Assembly: GCA_023548195.1 (NCBI GenBank)
Contig: JAJHZJ010000252.1
Span: 5,764,242-5,828,241 of the forward strand
DNA from: Bettongia penicillata ogilbyi
Lineage: Eukaryota > Chordata > Mammalia > Diprotodontia > Potoroidae
Length of the DNA stretch: 64,000 nucleotides
Direction of reading: 5' to 3'
Shown here: piece by piece, positions 1 through 12,087 of the stretch
Numbering within the stretch: the stretch's first letter is position 1
How the letters are laid out: each line of letters opens with the position of its first letter
The notes under the pieces: model-generated
Databases searched by the model: none
Seen by the model: the letters and a program-made list of their open reading frames with translations, nothing else
What the model was told of the DNA's origin: nothing
Made by a program: the position numbers and the translations under genes

Positions 1-98
1 TCAAACGCGTAGTCTTCCCTAGCGATTTCTCTGTTTTAGTCTACTTCAAACACCTGTCCAGATATTGGTCAGCCAAACACTCAACACTAAACCAGCAT

Positions 99-212
99 AT
101 CAGTCAAAAAGCATTTATTGAGAATCTGATGTGTCCTAAGCATTGAGAATACAAAGAGAAAAACCATGGTTTTTGCCCTCAAGGCGCTCACATGACTAAT
201 GGAGAAGCCAAT
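99..212 (-). repeat. L2/MIR3-type 3' end
   Basis: It shows the antisense pattern 'agcatttattgag...ctaagcattgagaatacaaag...ttttgccctcaagg', which is the reverse of the L2/MIR3 tail 'ctccttgagggcagggact...aataaatg'. Confidence 0.65.
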
Positions 213-660
213 GTACAAAAAATGGTACAATTTTGCTTTCTGTATAAAAGAAAACAGAAGATAATCCACAGTGAGGACAGAAAGTCTCCTGCTAAGGAGG
301 TAAGAAACCTCATTAGCCAAGACTCCAAGGAAACAAGGAGTATCTCTAGTAGATGATGATCTGTTAGGCACATAATCTTGAGCTTTTTGCTTAGATAGAA
401 TCCTTGGCTATATCTTCCAGGGAATATGGGATGCTGCTATAATCTTTTTATCCCCAAGATTTTCTCTAATTCTTTTCAAAAAGGCAGAACCTCTTGACTA
501 GGAATAAGCAAACAGCCTTCTCTTGAGTCCACCTGTCTTGTTCCTTTGGAGTCTGAGCTGCTAAGGCTTCTCACCTCCATAGCAGGAGATTTTCAGTCCT
601 ATCTATGAATTGTCTTCCATGTTCTTGTATGTACAATTTTTGCATATTGTCTTCTCCAGT

Positions 661-770
661 AGCATGTGAATTCCTTGTGGGCAGAAACCATGTTTTTGGC
701 TTTTGTTCTCTTCCTTGTTTTCCCAGTGCTTAGCACATACCAAGTTATTAATGTTTGTTGACTGACTGAC
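661..770 (+). repeat. L2/MIR3-type 3' end
   Basis: The sense pattern is a 'ttccttgtgggcagaaacc' block, then 'cccagtgcttagcacatac' and a 'gtttgttgactgactgac' tail. Confidence 0.7.
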
Positions 771-2186
771 ATGCTGGCTTAGTGCTGAAGGACTCACCCA
801 GTTTGAAATGATAGAGCAACTTCATTATTATTGAGATCAGTGATAATGGTGTCAGGAAGGAGTCGCATCAATTTGAAAAGGAAAGAGTTTTAATTCTTTT
901 ACTTTCTGCCTCTGGAACATGGGGTAAAATAGTTCTCTTTCCTTGTGTTTTGCATTTCTTTTGAATGCAATGAATAAATTACTATGCCTAACTCATATTG
1001 TACATTCAGTACCTTCCTACTTTCTTCACTCTAGACATGAGCTATACATAAACTTAGGAGCAAGGGTATAAAGAAGGGAAGAAAGTGAGAAAAGGTGCTT
1101 CACTCCTATTAGAAGCCAGGCTTCCTTCAGGACTGCAACTGGTCCACCCACAGGCATGGGAGGGAGAGGGAAAGAGTGCCCAGAGAAAGGCAGTTGTTGA
1201 ATTTGCCTAAGTTCCCAATGGCTCTGGGCTATAGGTTCACCAAGTTTTCAAACCCAAGTTTATGCCATTATTTCATGTAGGTAAATACAGAGGGAAAAGG
1301 CACAGGGACATGCTGAAGCCAGGGGCCAAGGATAGCTTATTTCTGCTATGTTCTTAAAGCACTTTCTTGCCCTCTTCTTTTGTAGATGCAGCCAGAAACA
1401 GCCTGAAAGGGGGCTTCTGCATGCCTCTACAAACGGATGGGTTATAAAAGCTGGAAGGGTGGTAAATGTTCCAGATCCTCTGGACCAGCCAGATAATCAC
1501 ACTATAAAAATGCTAAGTATAGTGGATAGGCTGAGTTGACTGATTTACAGTGATGGGACTCATTAGCTGGTCTACACAATCCCTTCAGTTATATCATTGG
1601 ACTGGTACTATTGTCCTATGCCCATCCTTATAGACAGAGCTGCCAGTAGGATCCCATTTTGGGTAAAGAGGGTCCAAGCTGGAAGTTCTTCTTACAAGGG
1701 AAAAGAGATGCAGAGAAAGTCGTTGGATCAAAGACCTAGTAACAGATAGGATGCCAGACTAGAAAAATTTAAAAAAGAACACTGTGTACAAAGAGATTAT
1801 TGGAGACTGGAAGAAGCAGATCCTTTAACTTTAGGGGACCTCATAAAGGTCAGCGAGAGCCTCAAGAGCTTAAAAAAAATCTACACCAAAACTGACCTGA
1901 AGAGTCAGAGAAAGTGAGAAGGAACCGAGAAAGTCACAGATAACCTTCCTCTTCCCTGCATCTGGGAACGTGAATCTTTAAAAAACCCAAATATGCAAAA
2001 ACCTCAGTTCTCAAGGATATTCCCCCAAATCTGCGTCACATGTGGATTATCCTACTATGTACATGCGAAAGTGGTAGAAGTGGTATTCACTTCCAAGTTA
2101 TGATTAGCAACTTCTTTTTTAAAAAAATCAAATCACCATCCTATATCTTCCAACAAGCCTGACTATATGTAATAAGAACAATTTAA
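771..2186. other. Intergenic, no gene seen
   Basis: AT-rich sequence without long open frames of coding character, splice-bounded homology, RNA gene or clear repeat family. Confidence 0.5.
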
Positions 2187-2393
2187 CTAGCATTTATGTA
2201 GCACTTTAAGATTTGTGAAGTGCTTTACAAATACTATTTCATTTGGTCTTCACAATAACCCCAGGGGAAATGAGGTGCTATAATTATTTCCATTTTTTAC
2301 ACATGACAAAACCGAGGTAGACAGAGGTTAAGTGACTTGTACAAGATCATACAGCTAAGAAATATTTGAAGAAAGATTTGAACTCAAGTTCCA

Positions 2394-2394
<1 letters not shown>
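2187..2394 (-). repeat. MIR/THER1-type CORE-SINE
   Basis: It shows the antisense CORE pattern: 'gtgctttacaaatac', 'cacaataacccc', 'aggttaagtgacttg', 'tttgaactcaagttcc'. A tetranucleotide array is fused to its end. Confidence 0.85.
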
Positions 2395-2445
<51 letters not shown>

Positions 2446-2466
2446 GTCTGTCTGTCTGTCTGTCTA

Positions 2467-2497
<31 letters not shown>

Positions 2498-2654
2498 ATC
2501 ATCTATCTATCTACCTACACACATATATGTCTGTCTGTCTATGTCATTGTGTTTTATTCCAACATGACACAGAATGTGTTATATATCCTCCTAGGAAAGA
2601 AAACAATTACAACATGACAAATTCCTTTTTCTCTCAAACTCTCCATATAACCCT
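2314..2654. repeat. Copy 1 of a local duplication (partner 3726-4014)
   Basis: After the array comes a block running from 'tatgtcattg' through 'atgtgttatatatcctccta' to 'acaaattcc'. It is repeated with clear but diverged similarity about 1.39 kb downstream. Both copies keep the same order: MIR 5' portion, microsatellite, this block. Confidence 0.75.
2395..2541. repeat. (TCTA)n/(TCTG)n microsatellite
   Basis: About 145 bp of interleaved TCTA and TCTG tetramers; TCTA dominates first, TCTG later. It lies between the MIR and the conserved flank that is duplicated at 3.9 kb. Confidence 0.97.
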
Positions 2655-3234
2655 AGAAGCTACAAAGCGAAACGTCTTAGTACTGGATCAGTTGTTCTTA
2701 AGAGGAAAGGGCTTTGATAACTACAGGATTCTGGGCTGAGGAGGCCAGTTCTATCTATCCTTTGATGTTGTGTAACTTAGCATATTCTTTCCTTCAACTA
2801 ACCTAGAAACCTGGGCATTTGGAAAGAAAGTCACAGGACAGGAAAAAAAAATGTCTTACTCTTCTACTCTGTGACTGATCTACTTTGCATACTCACTCTT
2901 TTCTGAGGGAGCTCTCAATGGTTTCTGAATTTCCTTCTGTGACATAATAATATATTTTTAAAATAAATATTGTTATCCATCTAAGGTGGAGGTAGTCATT
3001 GTTGGCTCATGCCCATTTAAAACCCTTAGTTCTTGGTCTACCCATGAGCAAGGTTTTGGAATAATATAACTCAATTTTTTACATGATTTTCAACTCTGCA
3101 AGCTTTTTCCTCACTTGTTTAATGAGATCCCTTAATATAAAATTTCTTTAATATAGAATCTTTGTGGGGGGAGGGAGATATTTGAGGAGGGGATAGAAAC
3201 CAATGAAAGCATTTAAATTTGAAACACCTACAGC

Positions 3235-3310
3235 ATTTTGTATCGTAGACACCTTTGGCAACCTGATGAGGTCTATGAAATTCTTTCCAGAATAAAATTT
3301 TAAATGCAAA
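3235..3310. repeat. hAT-like repeat fragment
   Basis: 'tagacacctttggcaacctg' followed by 'gaggtctatgaaattc' resembles the element at 44325-44560 ('gatgcctttggcaaactgg...'). The terminal repeats are not visible. Confidence 0.35.
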
Positions 3311-3714
3311 GGACTCAAGGGATGTGTAACCTGACAGCAATTAAGGCCTGTGTTTGATAAAAAGAAATCTTAATAACAATATTTCTTGCTCTTTGTGTTT
3401 CTTATATAAGAGTTGACCCTGGCAGAGATCAAAGCAATCTGCCAAGCAATCCTAGCATCAAGGAAGCAGAGAGCCATTAAAAAATAAAAATAAAAGAGGA
3501 AACTGCTCTGCCTAATGTATGGAAGAGAATACTTAGGTGAGAAGGGGATTTTAGGAAAACCCCTGGAGGATGCAGGTCTTCTGTGATTAAATATAACACT
3601 GAAGGCAAATTGGAAGGTCTTTAATAGCAATTATAATATTTATAGCCCTAGAAAAGAGATGGGCAATTATTTAAAATAAAGATAAGTAGGGAGTCATAGT
3701 TTAATTTCTGTTTT

Positions 3715-3815
3715 TATTGGTCTGAAAGGTGGACAGAAGTTAATTGACTTGCCCAAGATCACACTAAGAAATATCTGAGGACAGATTTGAACTCAAGTTC
3801 AAATCTATCTCTCTA
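3715..3815 (-). repeat. MIR/THER1-type CORE-SINE fragment
   Basis: 'aattgacttgcccaagatca' and 'gatttgaactcaagttcaa' are antisense MIR signatures. The fragment is part of duplication copy 2. Confidence 0.75.
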
Positions 3816-3826
3816 GTCTTACCTAT

Positions 3827-3870
<44 letters not shown>

Positions 3871-4014
3871 TATATGTGTATATATATATATATCTGTCTA
3901 TGTCATTGCATCTGTCTTCTAAAATGACAGGAAATGTGTTATATATTCTCCTAGGATAGAAAGCAATCATAACACTACAAATTCCTTTCCTCTCAAATTT
4001 CCATTTAGCCCCAT
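3726..4014. repeat. Copy 2 of a local duplication (partner 2314-2654)
   Basis: It has the same block order as copy 1, but the microsatellite is now (TA)n rather than (TCTA)n. The shared flank includes 'aatgtgttatatattctcct' and 'acaaattcctttcctctcaa'. Confidence 0.75.
3829..3892. repeat. (TA)n microsatellite
   Basis: An AT dinucleotide run with small CA/TG interruptions, sitting where copy 1 has TCTA tetramers. Confidence 0.95.
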
Positions 4015-5309
4015 ATAGGTGAGGTTCTCTAATGTGGCTAAAGAATGAGTTTGCTGTGTTTAACCTGACCTCTGTGAGTTTTATGTATATATAATACTTT
4101 ATTATTATATTTTATCTAGAATATTTGATATGTGATCAGCTATAATATTCTTTACCATACAATACATATTTTATTGTTATATGCACATGTAATATATTTT
4201 TGAAGACAGTCCTCTATTTCTCTTGAACTCAGTTTTGTTCACATATAATTTCAGACAGTAGGTTCTCAGAATTCTTTTTATTTCTTGTGGATTTGCTGTG
4301 ATTTCATTTTGCTCATTTTTTATCATGTTAATTTGATTTTCACATTTTCACATTCACGATTTAGATTGGCTAATGGTGTACCAATGTTACTAATGTTGGG
4401 GTAGGCACTGATTGAATGAATGAATGAATGAGTGATTAATCAACTCACCTCACTTAAAGGAACATACACTTTTAGTCCCGACACTTTTAGCAGGTAATAA
4501 CATTCAGTGCATCATATGCCAAGGAATGTTTTGGAGTGCTTTTATAAAATAGCAAGTTAGTTTGGAACCCGGATATTTCAGTGTCTGGCTAATATGTAAG
4601 AGAGAGTCAAGCCACTGTCTCTATTTACCCTCCAACCTCCTTGACCTGACAAAGATCTTGTCATCTTTGAAGTTTGGATGATTTAGACTTTTTGTTGGTG
4701 TCCTAGTAGGACTCCTGGAAGCACAGTGGCTGATGGCAACGTTTGCAACATCTGCTTTGGATGCCAAGGGAAAGCTAGACACACCGAAGAAAGGGCAATG
4801 TCAGAACTCTACAAGGATCCCAGCCAATCTAAGAGGAATGTCATGAAGGCTCCATTTAAGGGAAAGAAAGATGTCCACCAAGACTTCCAAGAACTGTGGC
4901 ACCTTCTTTTGGACATGTGATATAACTTTGAGCCCATATTCTCCTGGGCTCTGTGTGTATTAATGGGAAAACATACTGCTTGCATAGGGACACAAGTGGG
5001 GTCTGTGGATGTTTTGTGGCAACTATTCATACCATGCCACCTTAGAATACACTTATTTCTAAAAGTAAATTAAGTCTGACTGAGTAGTTATCAACTGATA
5101 ATCAATGGGTGAAGCATACTAGTGTGAGTATAGGATCTACAGAGCTAGAAAACCACTCCCCAGTCCCAAAGGGTAACGTAGAACAAAGAAAAGAAAAGTG
5201 GTATCTGCCCTCTGAACATCCAATCTACCAGTACGAGGGAGGGCTGAAAGAGTAAGCCCCAGACCACACATTATATGAGAGACTTCTCAAAGAGAAAGCT
5301 TTTAGTTTC
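4015..5309. other. Intergenic, no gene seen
   Basis: AT-rich; a short (TGAA)n run lies near 4412-4432. An open stretch at 4726-4920 has no recognisable protein similarity. Confidence 0.5.
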
Positions 5310-6560
5310 ATTATCAGTTCTACATTCTTTTTTGTTTCCATTTATTAACTTCTGTAATTTTAAGAATTTCCTCCTTTATGCTCATCCTAGGTTTTTTTGT
5401 TTGTTGGGTTTCTAAAGAAAAAATAGGCATTCATTTCATTAATCTTCTCTTTTTCTATTTTGTGCATGTAAGTTTTTAGAAATATAATTTTCCTTCTTAG
5501 GACTCCATTGAATCTCAGAAATTTTAATGTGTTGTCTCATTATCATTGTCTTTCACATAGTTACTGATTGTTTATGTAATTGATTCCTTGACCCACTCAA
5601 GCCATTTAGGGCTCCGTTTTTAAGTATTCATTTATGTCTGTGTTTTTTTATTGTGTTGCCTGAAATGATTACTGTTTTTCTAGCATTGTGGTCAATAAAG
5701 GATATGTTTAGTATCTTAGCTTTTTTAGATTTATTTTCATTTTGTCTATGCTCTAATAAGTGGTCTATGTTTGTAAAAAGAGATATATGGTCCAGAAAAA
5801 AAGTATATTCCTTGGTAGTCCCATTCAGAAGGTATCATGTCCTAACTATAAATTTCCCAACCATTTGTCCAATTTTTAAAAAAAATCTTATCTTTCTGTC
5901 AGATTTTTTTTCTATCACTGAAACACTGAAATCTTCGACTATTAATATGCTACTATTCATGATTTTCAGGGTTTTTTTTAATTCAATCAATTTTTCTTTT
6001 ATTAAATTAGATACTGTGCCATCAGTGCACAAAGTTTAATACATTGGATTGGTTACCTATAGTTCCTTTAAGCATAATATACTTTATCTCTACTAATTTT
6101 ATAAATTATCATTTTTTACTTTGTCTGAAAGCATGCTCACAACCCATGCTTTTTTGGATTGTATTCATTTGATGTGTAAATCTCACACCAATCTCATCCT
6201 AATTCTCTCTCCCTCTCCCTCTCTCTCTCTCTCTCCCTCTCCCTGTCCTCTCCTCTCTCTCTCTCTCCCTCTCTCTCTCCCCCCCCCTTCCTCTTCAGAT
6301 GTGATGTGTCCCTGGTAAACACCAGATTGTAGAGATTTGCTTTCTTATCTGTTCTATTAATCCTTCATTTTATTGGATTTTTAACCATTCATTTTTAAAG
6401 TTGACATGCTCCTGCATTTTCCTCTATTTGTCTCTCATATTTTAAAAAGAAATATTTTCTGCACTTCCTCTGTTGAGTCAGTATTTTATCCCCTACAATT
6501 AGTTTTGCTTCCTCCTTCGTCCTCTATTTCCATTTGTTAACACTTTTTCTAGTTTAAGGA
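5310..6560 (-). mobile_element. Old L1 fragment, antisense of the ORF2 5' (endonuclease) region
   Basis: The plus strand reads like reversed L1 ORF2: 'gcattgtggtcaataaagg', 'agtatattccttggtagtcc', 'cttcgactattaatatgc', and later 'gatgtgtccctggtaaacac'. It is heavily decayed with stops in every frame, and is split by a (TC)n run at 6203-6296. The right limit is vague. Confidence 0.6.
6203..6296. repeat. (TC)n polypyrimidine microsatellite inside the L1 fragment
   Basis: TC/CCCT repeats with a C8 run near 6281-6288. L1-like sequence continues on both sides, so the array grew within the element. Confidence 0.93.
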
Positions 6561-7184
6561 GTTTCTTTAAATAAATGATTTCTTTTTCTTTCCTTTGTCT
6601 TTCTTCTCTTTTCCCTTTCTTCATCTCCCACCCCCCTATCAGTTAAGTAATTAGTTGGAAGTTCCCTCCTCCATTAATTTTTCTCCATGTCTTTGTCAGA
6701 AAAAAAATTATTACTAATTTACTTTCTTATTTTTCTTATTACTAATTTCTAATAAAAAATTACTAATTTTCTTCCTTTCCCATGAATTCTGAACTGTTAT
6801 TCTCTGATTCATGGTCTAGATCCATATTCATTCCTTCATTAGTCACTTTGTGCTCATCATGGATTAAAAGCTTGTGATGTACCAAGGCTGAGCTTCCTCC
6901 CCAACCTATTTCATATATTCCTTATTCTGTTGTGCTTTGTTCTTAGAAATATATCATGTCATGGAGGATTTAATGTGCTTGAAAGCCATGCTTCATGGCA
7001 GAAATTACTCTATGTCAGATTCTACCCTCCTCCCTCCCCATGAACGTTTCTCTTCAAATCTCATCTTATCTCTGTGTCCACCTCCACCTTTCACCTCTCA
7101 AACACCTTCCTGGCTCCCAGCTATGAATTTGGGACAATTATTATGAAAAGTACTTTGTAATCATGCAAATAAAATTAAGCATCT

Positions 7185-7760
7185 TTACCCTGTTACCCAG
7201 AGATTACACTAGTTGACATTTACCCCAAGGATGTCAGAGATCAAATAAAAGGTATCATGTTCACTAAATTATTTACAGCTTCCATTTTCTGGGAGTGAAG
7301 AACTGGAAGCAAAATAGATGGCCATGGATTGAGAAATATCTAGACAAAATAGTGGCACAGGAACATAATGGAATATGATCATGCCATGAAAAATACAGAA
7401 TGTGATCAATACACAGAAACATAGAAAGACTTACATGAATGAATACAAAATAAAATAAGCAGAACAAGGAAAATTATATACACAGTGACTATAACAATGC
7501 AAAAATATAATGATACCAAAATAATAGAAACCAAATGCTGAAAAATTATAATGACACAGGTCGACTCCAAAGAAGACATATATGAAACCCTTTCCCATTA
7601 CTTTCCAGAGCTGGGAGACTACTGGTGTGAAATGCTGCATATTACATGCATATTTTTTGGAATATGGTTTAATTTTGTGGATTTTTTTCTTCCTCTTTTT
7701 CCTCTTCCCTATTATAAGGGATACATCTCTGGGAGAGGTGGGGAAGGGATTCAATGGGAA
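7185..7760 (+). mobile_element. L1 3' end (ORF2 C-terminus into 3' UTR), decayed
   Basis: It resembles the marsupial L1 terminus: 'ttaccccaaggatgtcagag', 'gaagaactggaagcaaaat', 'agaaagacttacatgaatga', then a UTR with 'gagaggtggggaagggatt'. No intact frame remains. Confidence 0.8.
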
Positions 7761-7765
7761 ACATT

Positions 7766-7862
7766 GATATGATATATAAAAGATATAACATATAATATTA
7801 TAATATATAAATATAAGATATGTAAGATATAAGATATAATATATATAAATATATAAAACAAA
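7766..7862. repeat. AT-rich low-complexity tract
   Basis: Degenerate 'agatataaYatataa' units follow the L1 terminus, probably grown from its A/T-rich tail. Confidence 0.85.
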
Positions 7863-8480
7863 AGATAATCAACAATGTATTTTTTAATTATGAAAGCTTC
7901 TTTTATAAGCATTGCTGTAGAAGTTGATGACTGAGTTGTTTTTGTTTTTCAAAAAAACTCATAAAATGGTATATTTTCACAGACTTCTCTTATAAACATG
8001 CAAGATGTCCTACACTGCTAGTTTGCTGAAACTGTCAACTCTCTAAATTAATGGTGTATACAGGAAGAGGCTTAAGATTGCATAGATTCATGTAATATGT
8101 ATCATATAGATAGATATAGAGATATAGCTATTTTAAGTCTGAGGCCTTTCTGCGACAGGTGAAAGACCCCTGAAGAGATCACCATGCTGACACAAAGCTA
8201 GTTTCAGTAAACGGCAGGACTCTTCCTATCCAAGGACTTCAGGGTTTGTTTGCCACTCACAGAAATAAAGCTCTTCTCTTTCCTTACACTTGTAGATAGA
8301 CAAATATCAGTAATTTAGTTACCCCCCTCCCCTATCCCATAGGAGGTACACTGACAAATACGGAATATGAAATAACGGGTAATCTTCAAAACAATTTAAG
8401 GAGAATACAGATGAAAGTGATGCTCAAAATTAAATCTCAAGATAAAACTATTGGAAATGTGGAAATACTAAATTTTACAA
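7863..8480. other. Intergenic; possible trace of an LTR end
   Basis: No gene is seen. 'cagaaataaagctcttctct' near 8258-8282 looks like the R/U5 junction of a retroviral LTR, but no paired LTR or other boundary could be traced. Confidence 0.25.
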
Positions 8481-8519
8481 GGAGGAGGAGAAGAAAAAGA
8501 AAAAGGAGAAGAAGAAGAA

Positions 8520-8565
<46 letters not shown>

Positions 8566-8584
8566 GTGATGATGACGATGATGG
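8481..8584. repeat. (GGA/GAA)n switching to (GAT)n
   Basis: Purine trinucleotides GGA and GAA change abruptly at 8520 to about 21 near-perfect GAT/GGT/GAC units, which gives an unusual two-phase trinucleotide tract. Confidence 0.95.
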
Positions 8585-8631
8585 CAAACCAGTTAAAATG
8601 CTTGGGAAACAAGGGGGAAAAGATGATTGAA

Positions 8632-8905
8632 ATCAGTGGTACCCAAATCTTGGGCAGCCAAGTTTTGACCAGGGCCCCCCAAAACTGAAAAGAGTGTGTT
8701 TGACTCTCAATTTGTTTAATTTTAATTGTTTAATTTTCATTGAGAGCATTTATACTTTGGAAATGTGCAAATGTTACAAACCACAGCCCAATTTATCATT
8801 TTTTGGATTGTCCGCTTAACAATGTGAAGGAGAAAACATTAGAAAATGTAGATTCAACTTAAAAGTGTACCTTGTTTACATTTTTTTCCTAGAGAGCTGG
8901 CTGTT
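8632..8905. repeat. hAT-like nonautonomous repeat, copy A of three
   Basis: It starts 'cagtggtacccaaatcttgg', a hAT-type terminal motif. Its inner part ('gcaaatgttacaaacc', 'caacttaaaagtgtacc') recurs at 22060-22185 and 63700-63860. Confidence 0.45.
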
Positions 8906-9261
8906 AAAACATTTACCATCCCTGGTGGAAAGTGAAGTGAGGGAAGAATGATAAGAAAAGATATGAGTCTGATCCACTGGGATGGCAAGGGGTATCACCC
9001 GTTGGAGACCTTATATATAGTCTGAAAGAACTCCACAGTCTTCATGGCCAAGCATTTATTGATTACCTCAGGAAAATTCTGAGAGGTGATATTTACCTTC
9101 AACACACTTGGTACCTAGTTCCTGTGTCCTTAATTGTCACAGAAAAGGGTATTAGTTTTCTGCCCTTCCCCTCATCAGAAACCTGTTGTCGAATAGTAAC
9201 CTGATTATCAGTCACTCGCACTATAGTTAGAGAGTTCTTTTGGTAGCCTTTAAGTAACAGG

Positions 9262-9490
9262 CAAAATGGCATGATAGATAGAGAGTTGCCCTTGGATTCA
9301 GGAAGACCTGGGTTCAAGGTCAGCTTCACACAGATGCCCATCATGGCTGGGGGTGACTCAGTGTATCATTTGACCTCTCAGCAACTTAGGCAGCTCCCTA
9401 AGCCTGCAGGTTGCCCAGCAGTTGCTGAATTGCATTGGCAGAAGGATTCTGCTAACTGGGAGCTCCTTACACCAAAGCAATCACAGATTT
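9262..9490 (+). repeat. tRNA-headed marsupial SINE
   Basis: 'ggcatgatagatagagagttg' head region, 'gacctgggttcaaggtcagc', a tail containing 'ttggcagaaggattc', and an end at 'aaagcaatcacagatt'. The same tail type occurs at 16385-16600. Confidence 0.75.
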
Positions 9491-9604
9491 AAACAGCTAT
9501 TTGCCTTACTTTTGCCCTTGTGGAACCATGCAGAGCAAACTCAATTACACTTCTAGAAGAAGCTTATAGATTCGCCTAAGGCTTTGCTTCTTCTGTAGCC
9601 CAGA

Positions 9605-9965
9605 CATTTGAAGTTCCTTCAAATAGTTCTCATATTACATGATTTAGAGACCCTTTAAGATGGACACAATTGAAACAACTCAACAACGACATCCACAGTT
9701 GTTCTTTTCTGCACAGACTATACTATGTTTGTTGAGTTCCAAACTGAACATGATATTTCAGATGTGGCTAAATAGTTCAGATCTCCTATTTACTGAGATC
9801 TGGCCCTCATATTTCTATTTAATACCATCTAGGATTCTGTTAGCTTCCTTCCCTCCCTCCCCACTTCCTGCCCTACATCTACAACTAGCTCGTCTAGCCT
9901 GTATTGTACTACAACCACCAGATCTTTTTCACATAGACAGTTACTAGATTGTGTAATTTTTTTTA
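9605..9965 (-). mobile_element. CR1/L3-type LINE 3' remnant
   Basis: The antisense pattern 'ccaaactgaacatgatattt', 'cagatgtggc', 'ctaggattctgttagcttcc', 'ccagatctttttcacat' matches the reverse of the amniote CR1/L3 3' region. Confidence 0.65.
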
Positions 9966-11559
9966 TGTTTATAAAGAGCTTTTACATGTCATTAAAAAAA
10001 TAAATAAGGACCAATCCCTAGCTTGATGAAGTGTGCATTTAAGTTGGACCTTAACAATCAGGACCCAAAATCACCCCCAGCTTGGCAAAATTCAGGTGAA
10101 AAGATTGATCTGACTCAGTTTTTTCCAGAATGACTGGGTATATACAGAAAATATGAACTCCATTGAGATGGGCAATTCCATTTTTTTTCCACACACTGAC
10201 AATCTTATCTTATTTTAGCCTACGCTAGACATATCAAGAAAGGGACAAAAGCACAAGGCAGAATCAACTCAATTCCAGTAAAATATAATGAGGAGTACCA
10301 TATTATGTTAGCAATGAAAATTTCTCTGTTTACTGGAAAAATAAGACCTGGTTTCCAAGCATGAAAAGAGTGTAAACTACTGGATTCTAGGAAGCAACTC
10401 TTGTGAAAGAGACATGGCAAAATTTAAATGAACATGTCTGCTTTGGGGCTAAGGAGTTTGGTGTGTTGTGGCTTCTTTAAGAGAATCTCCATTTTCTTTT
10501 GGAGTTGGAACTACAGAAATCTTACTAACCCATGCAGAGATGCTGCCATTGTCCCACTTCAGTATGCCACGTGCTTGGAGATGCTCTTGTAATCTTGACG
10601 ACAGGTTTCATCTCAGTCCAATCTGTGCTCAATCTTTGTGACTAGTAACACACTTTCTCAAAAAATAAAATAAAAAACTGCCTGGATGACTGGGTGCAGG
10701 CAATGGAAGGGAGCAACTTTAGGTAGCCAAACTACCTCACCCTAGCATGGATGAATTCTGTAACCACTTAGCTCAAGGAAACCTAGGTTTCTTTCCTCTC
10801 ATTTCATTTAAATCTTTTTGAATTTATGGTTTCTTTTCCTCTCTCTTTGATCCCTTTAGGGGGTCACCCTAGGACCAGTCTCAGATGCTTTTTATGTTGT
10901 CTGGGTAATTTAGCAGTGCCTAGTAGAAACAGAGAAAAGTTGAAAAAATGAAAAAAATTTTGATTATAGAGTTTGGGGTTGATTTTATTTTTAGCAATTG
11001 TCTTTACTTAAAATATGTGCTCATTTGACACTTTTTTTTAAACCAATATTATTCTATTTTTCTGAAAGTTTCGGTTCCACTATGACTCATGTCATGTGTT
11101 GCAGAGATAGTTTAGGCTGGTTCACATCTCCAAGGGAGTGGGGAAGTTTATGAAGTTCTTTCATTCCTGCCCTATTTCTCCAGAGAGACATTTCATTAGT
11201 ATTGTTGAGAATCACAAGGGTTTTAGATTATATATTCTCTAAGGTCTCATCCAGTTCTGAGAGTCTGTGGTTTCTATGGTTACACTTTCCTTAAGGCCAA
11301 AAAAAATTCAAGAAATTAACAACTCAAACATCTCTGCTTCTCTTCCTACTTCTTTCAGCAGTCTTTTTACAAAAGAGGGATGATGGGGAAATAGAGTTCG
11401 AATTTTCAGTCAGAGTCTAGCCGTGACTTGGTTGGGAACTTAATTTTTAAGAAATCAGTCAAAATCTAAGAAATACCATCAAATTTAGGGCTTAACTTTA
11501 TAGGATATTAATAAATAAGCTCTTACAGTTATAATCAACCACAGAGTCCCCAATATTAA
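9966..11559. other. Intergenic, no gene seen
   Basis: Single-copy-looking sequence. 'aaggtctcatccagttctgag' near 11240 is a weak MIR-tail-like scrap. No exon or RNA gene recognised. Confidence 0.5.
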
Positions 11560-11561
11560 GG

Positions 11562-11785
11562 CTGCTTTAGTGGTTCAGTGGACCTGAGTTCAAATCTACC
11601 TTCAGATACCTAGTAGCTGTGATCCTATGTAAGTCACTTAGTCTCTGTCTCGATTTTTTCATCTGTTAAAGGGGGATAATAATAGCACCTCCTTCACAGT
11701 ATTATTATGAGGATAAAGTGAAATAATGTTTGTAAAGCGCATTGTAAACCCTAAAAGATTATATAAATATTATCTAATATTATCC
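11562..11785 (+). repeat. MIR/THER1-type CORE-SINE, near full length
   Basis: Sense order is visible: 'ggttcagtggacctgagttc', 'gtagctgtgatcctatgtaa', 'gtcacttagtctctgtctc', 'ggggataataatagcacctc', then the tail 'tgtaaagcgcattgtaaacc'. Confidence 0.88.
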
Positions 11786-12007
11786 AGCGTAACTCCTTCA
11801 TTTTACAAATGAGGAAACATGTCCAGAGCACTAAAGTGAGTGGCTCATGGTCATTGGGATCCTTTTGGAAATAAAATTGCACCAGATGAGACCATACTCC
11901 AGTAATAAGATATATGAGATTCTTTACTTGTTGGTAGGTAGAATAAACATTTCAGTCTGATTACAAGGTGTAAGAAAATTCCTGGCAGCCTAGGCAAACT
12001 GACATTA

Positions 12008-12008
12008 A

Positions 12009-12041
<33 letters not shown>

Positions 12042-12086
12042 CTTGTGTGTGTGTGTCTGTGTCTGTGTTTGTGTGTGTCTGTGTGT
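12008..12086. repeat. (TA)n(TG)n compound microsatellite
   Basis: A TA run passes into TG repeats with TCTG interruptions. It abuts the left arm of the inverted repeat. Confidence 0.95.
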
Positions 12087-12087
12087 T

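Noticed and set aside
2395..2541. Regular short repeats resembling a CRISPR array at first glance
   Set aside because: Simple tetranucleotide microsatellite in a vertebrate genome, without spacers or cas genes.
5653..6039. A 128-residue open frame on the plus strand
   Set aside because: It is the antisense of a decayed L1 ORF2 and AT-rich hydrophobic noise.
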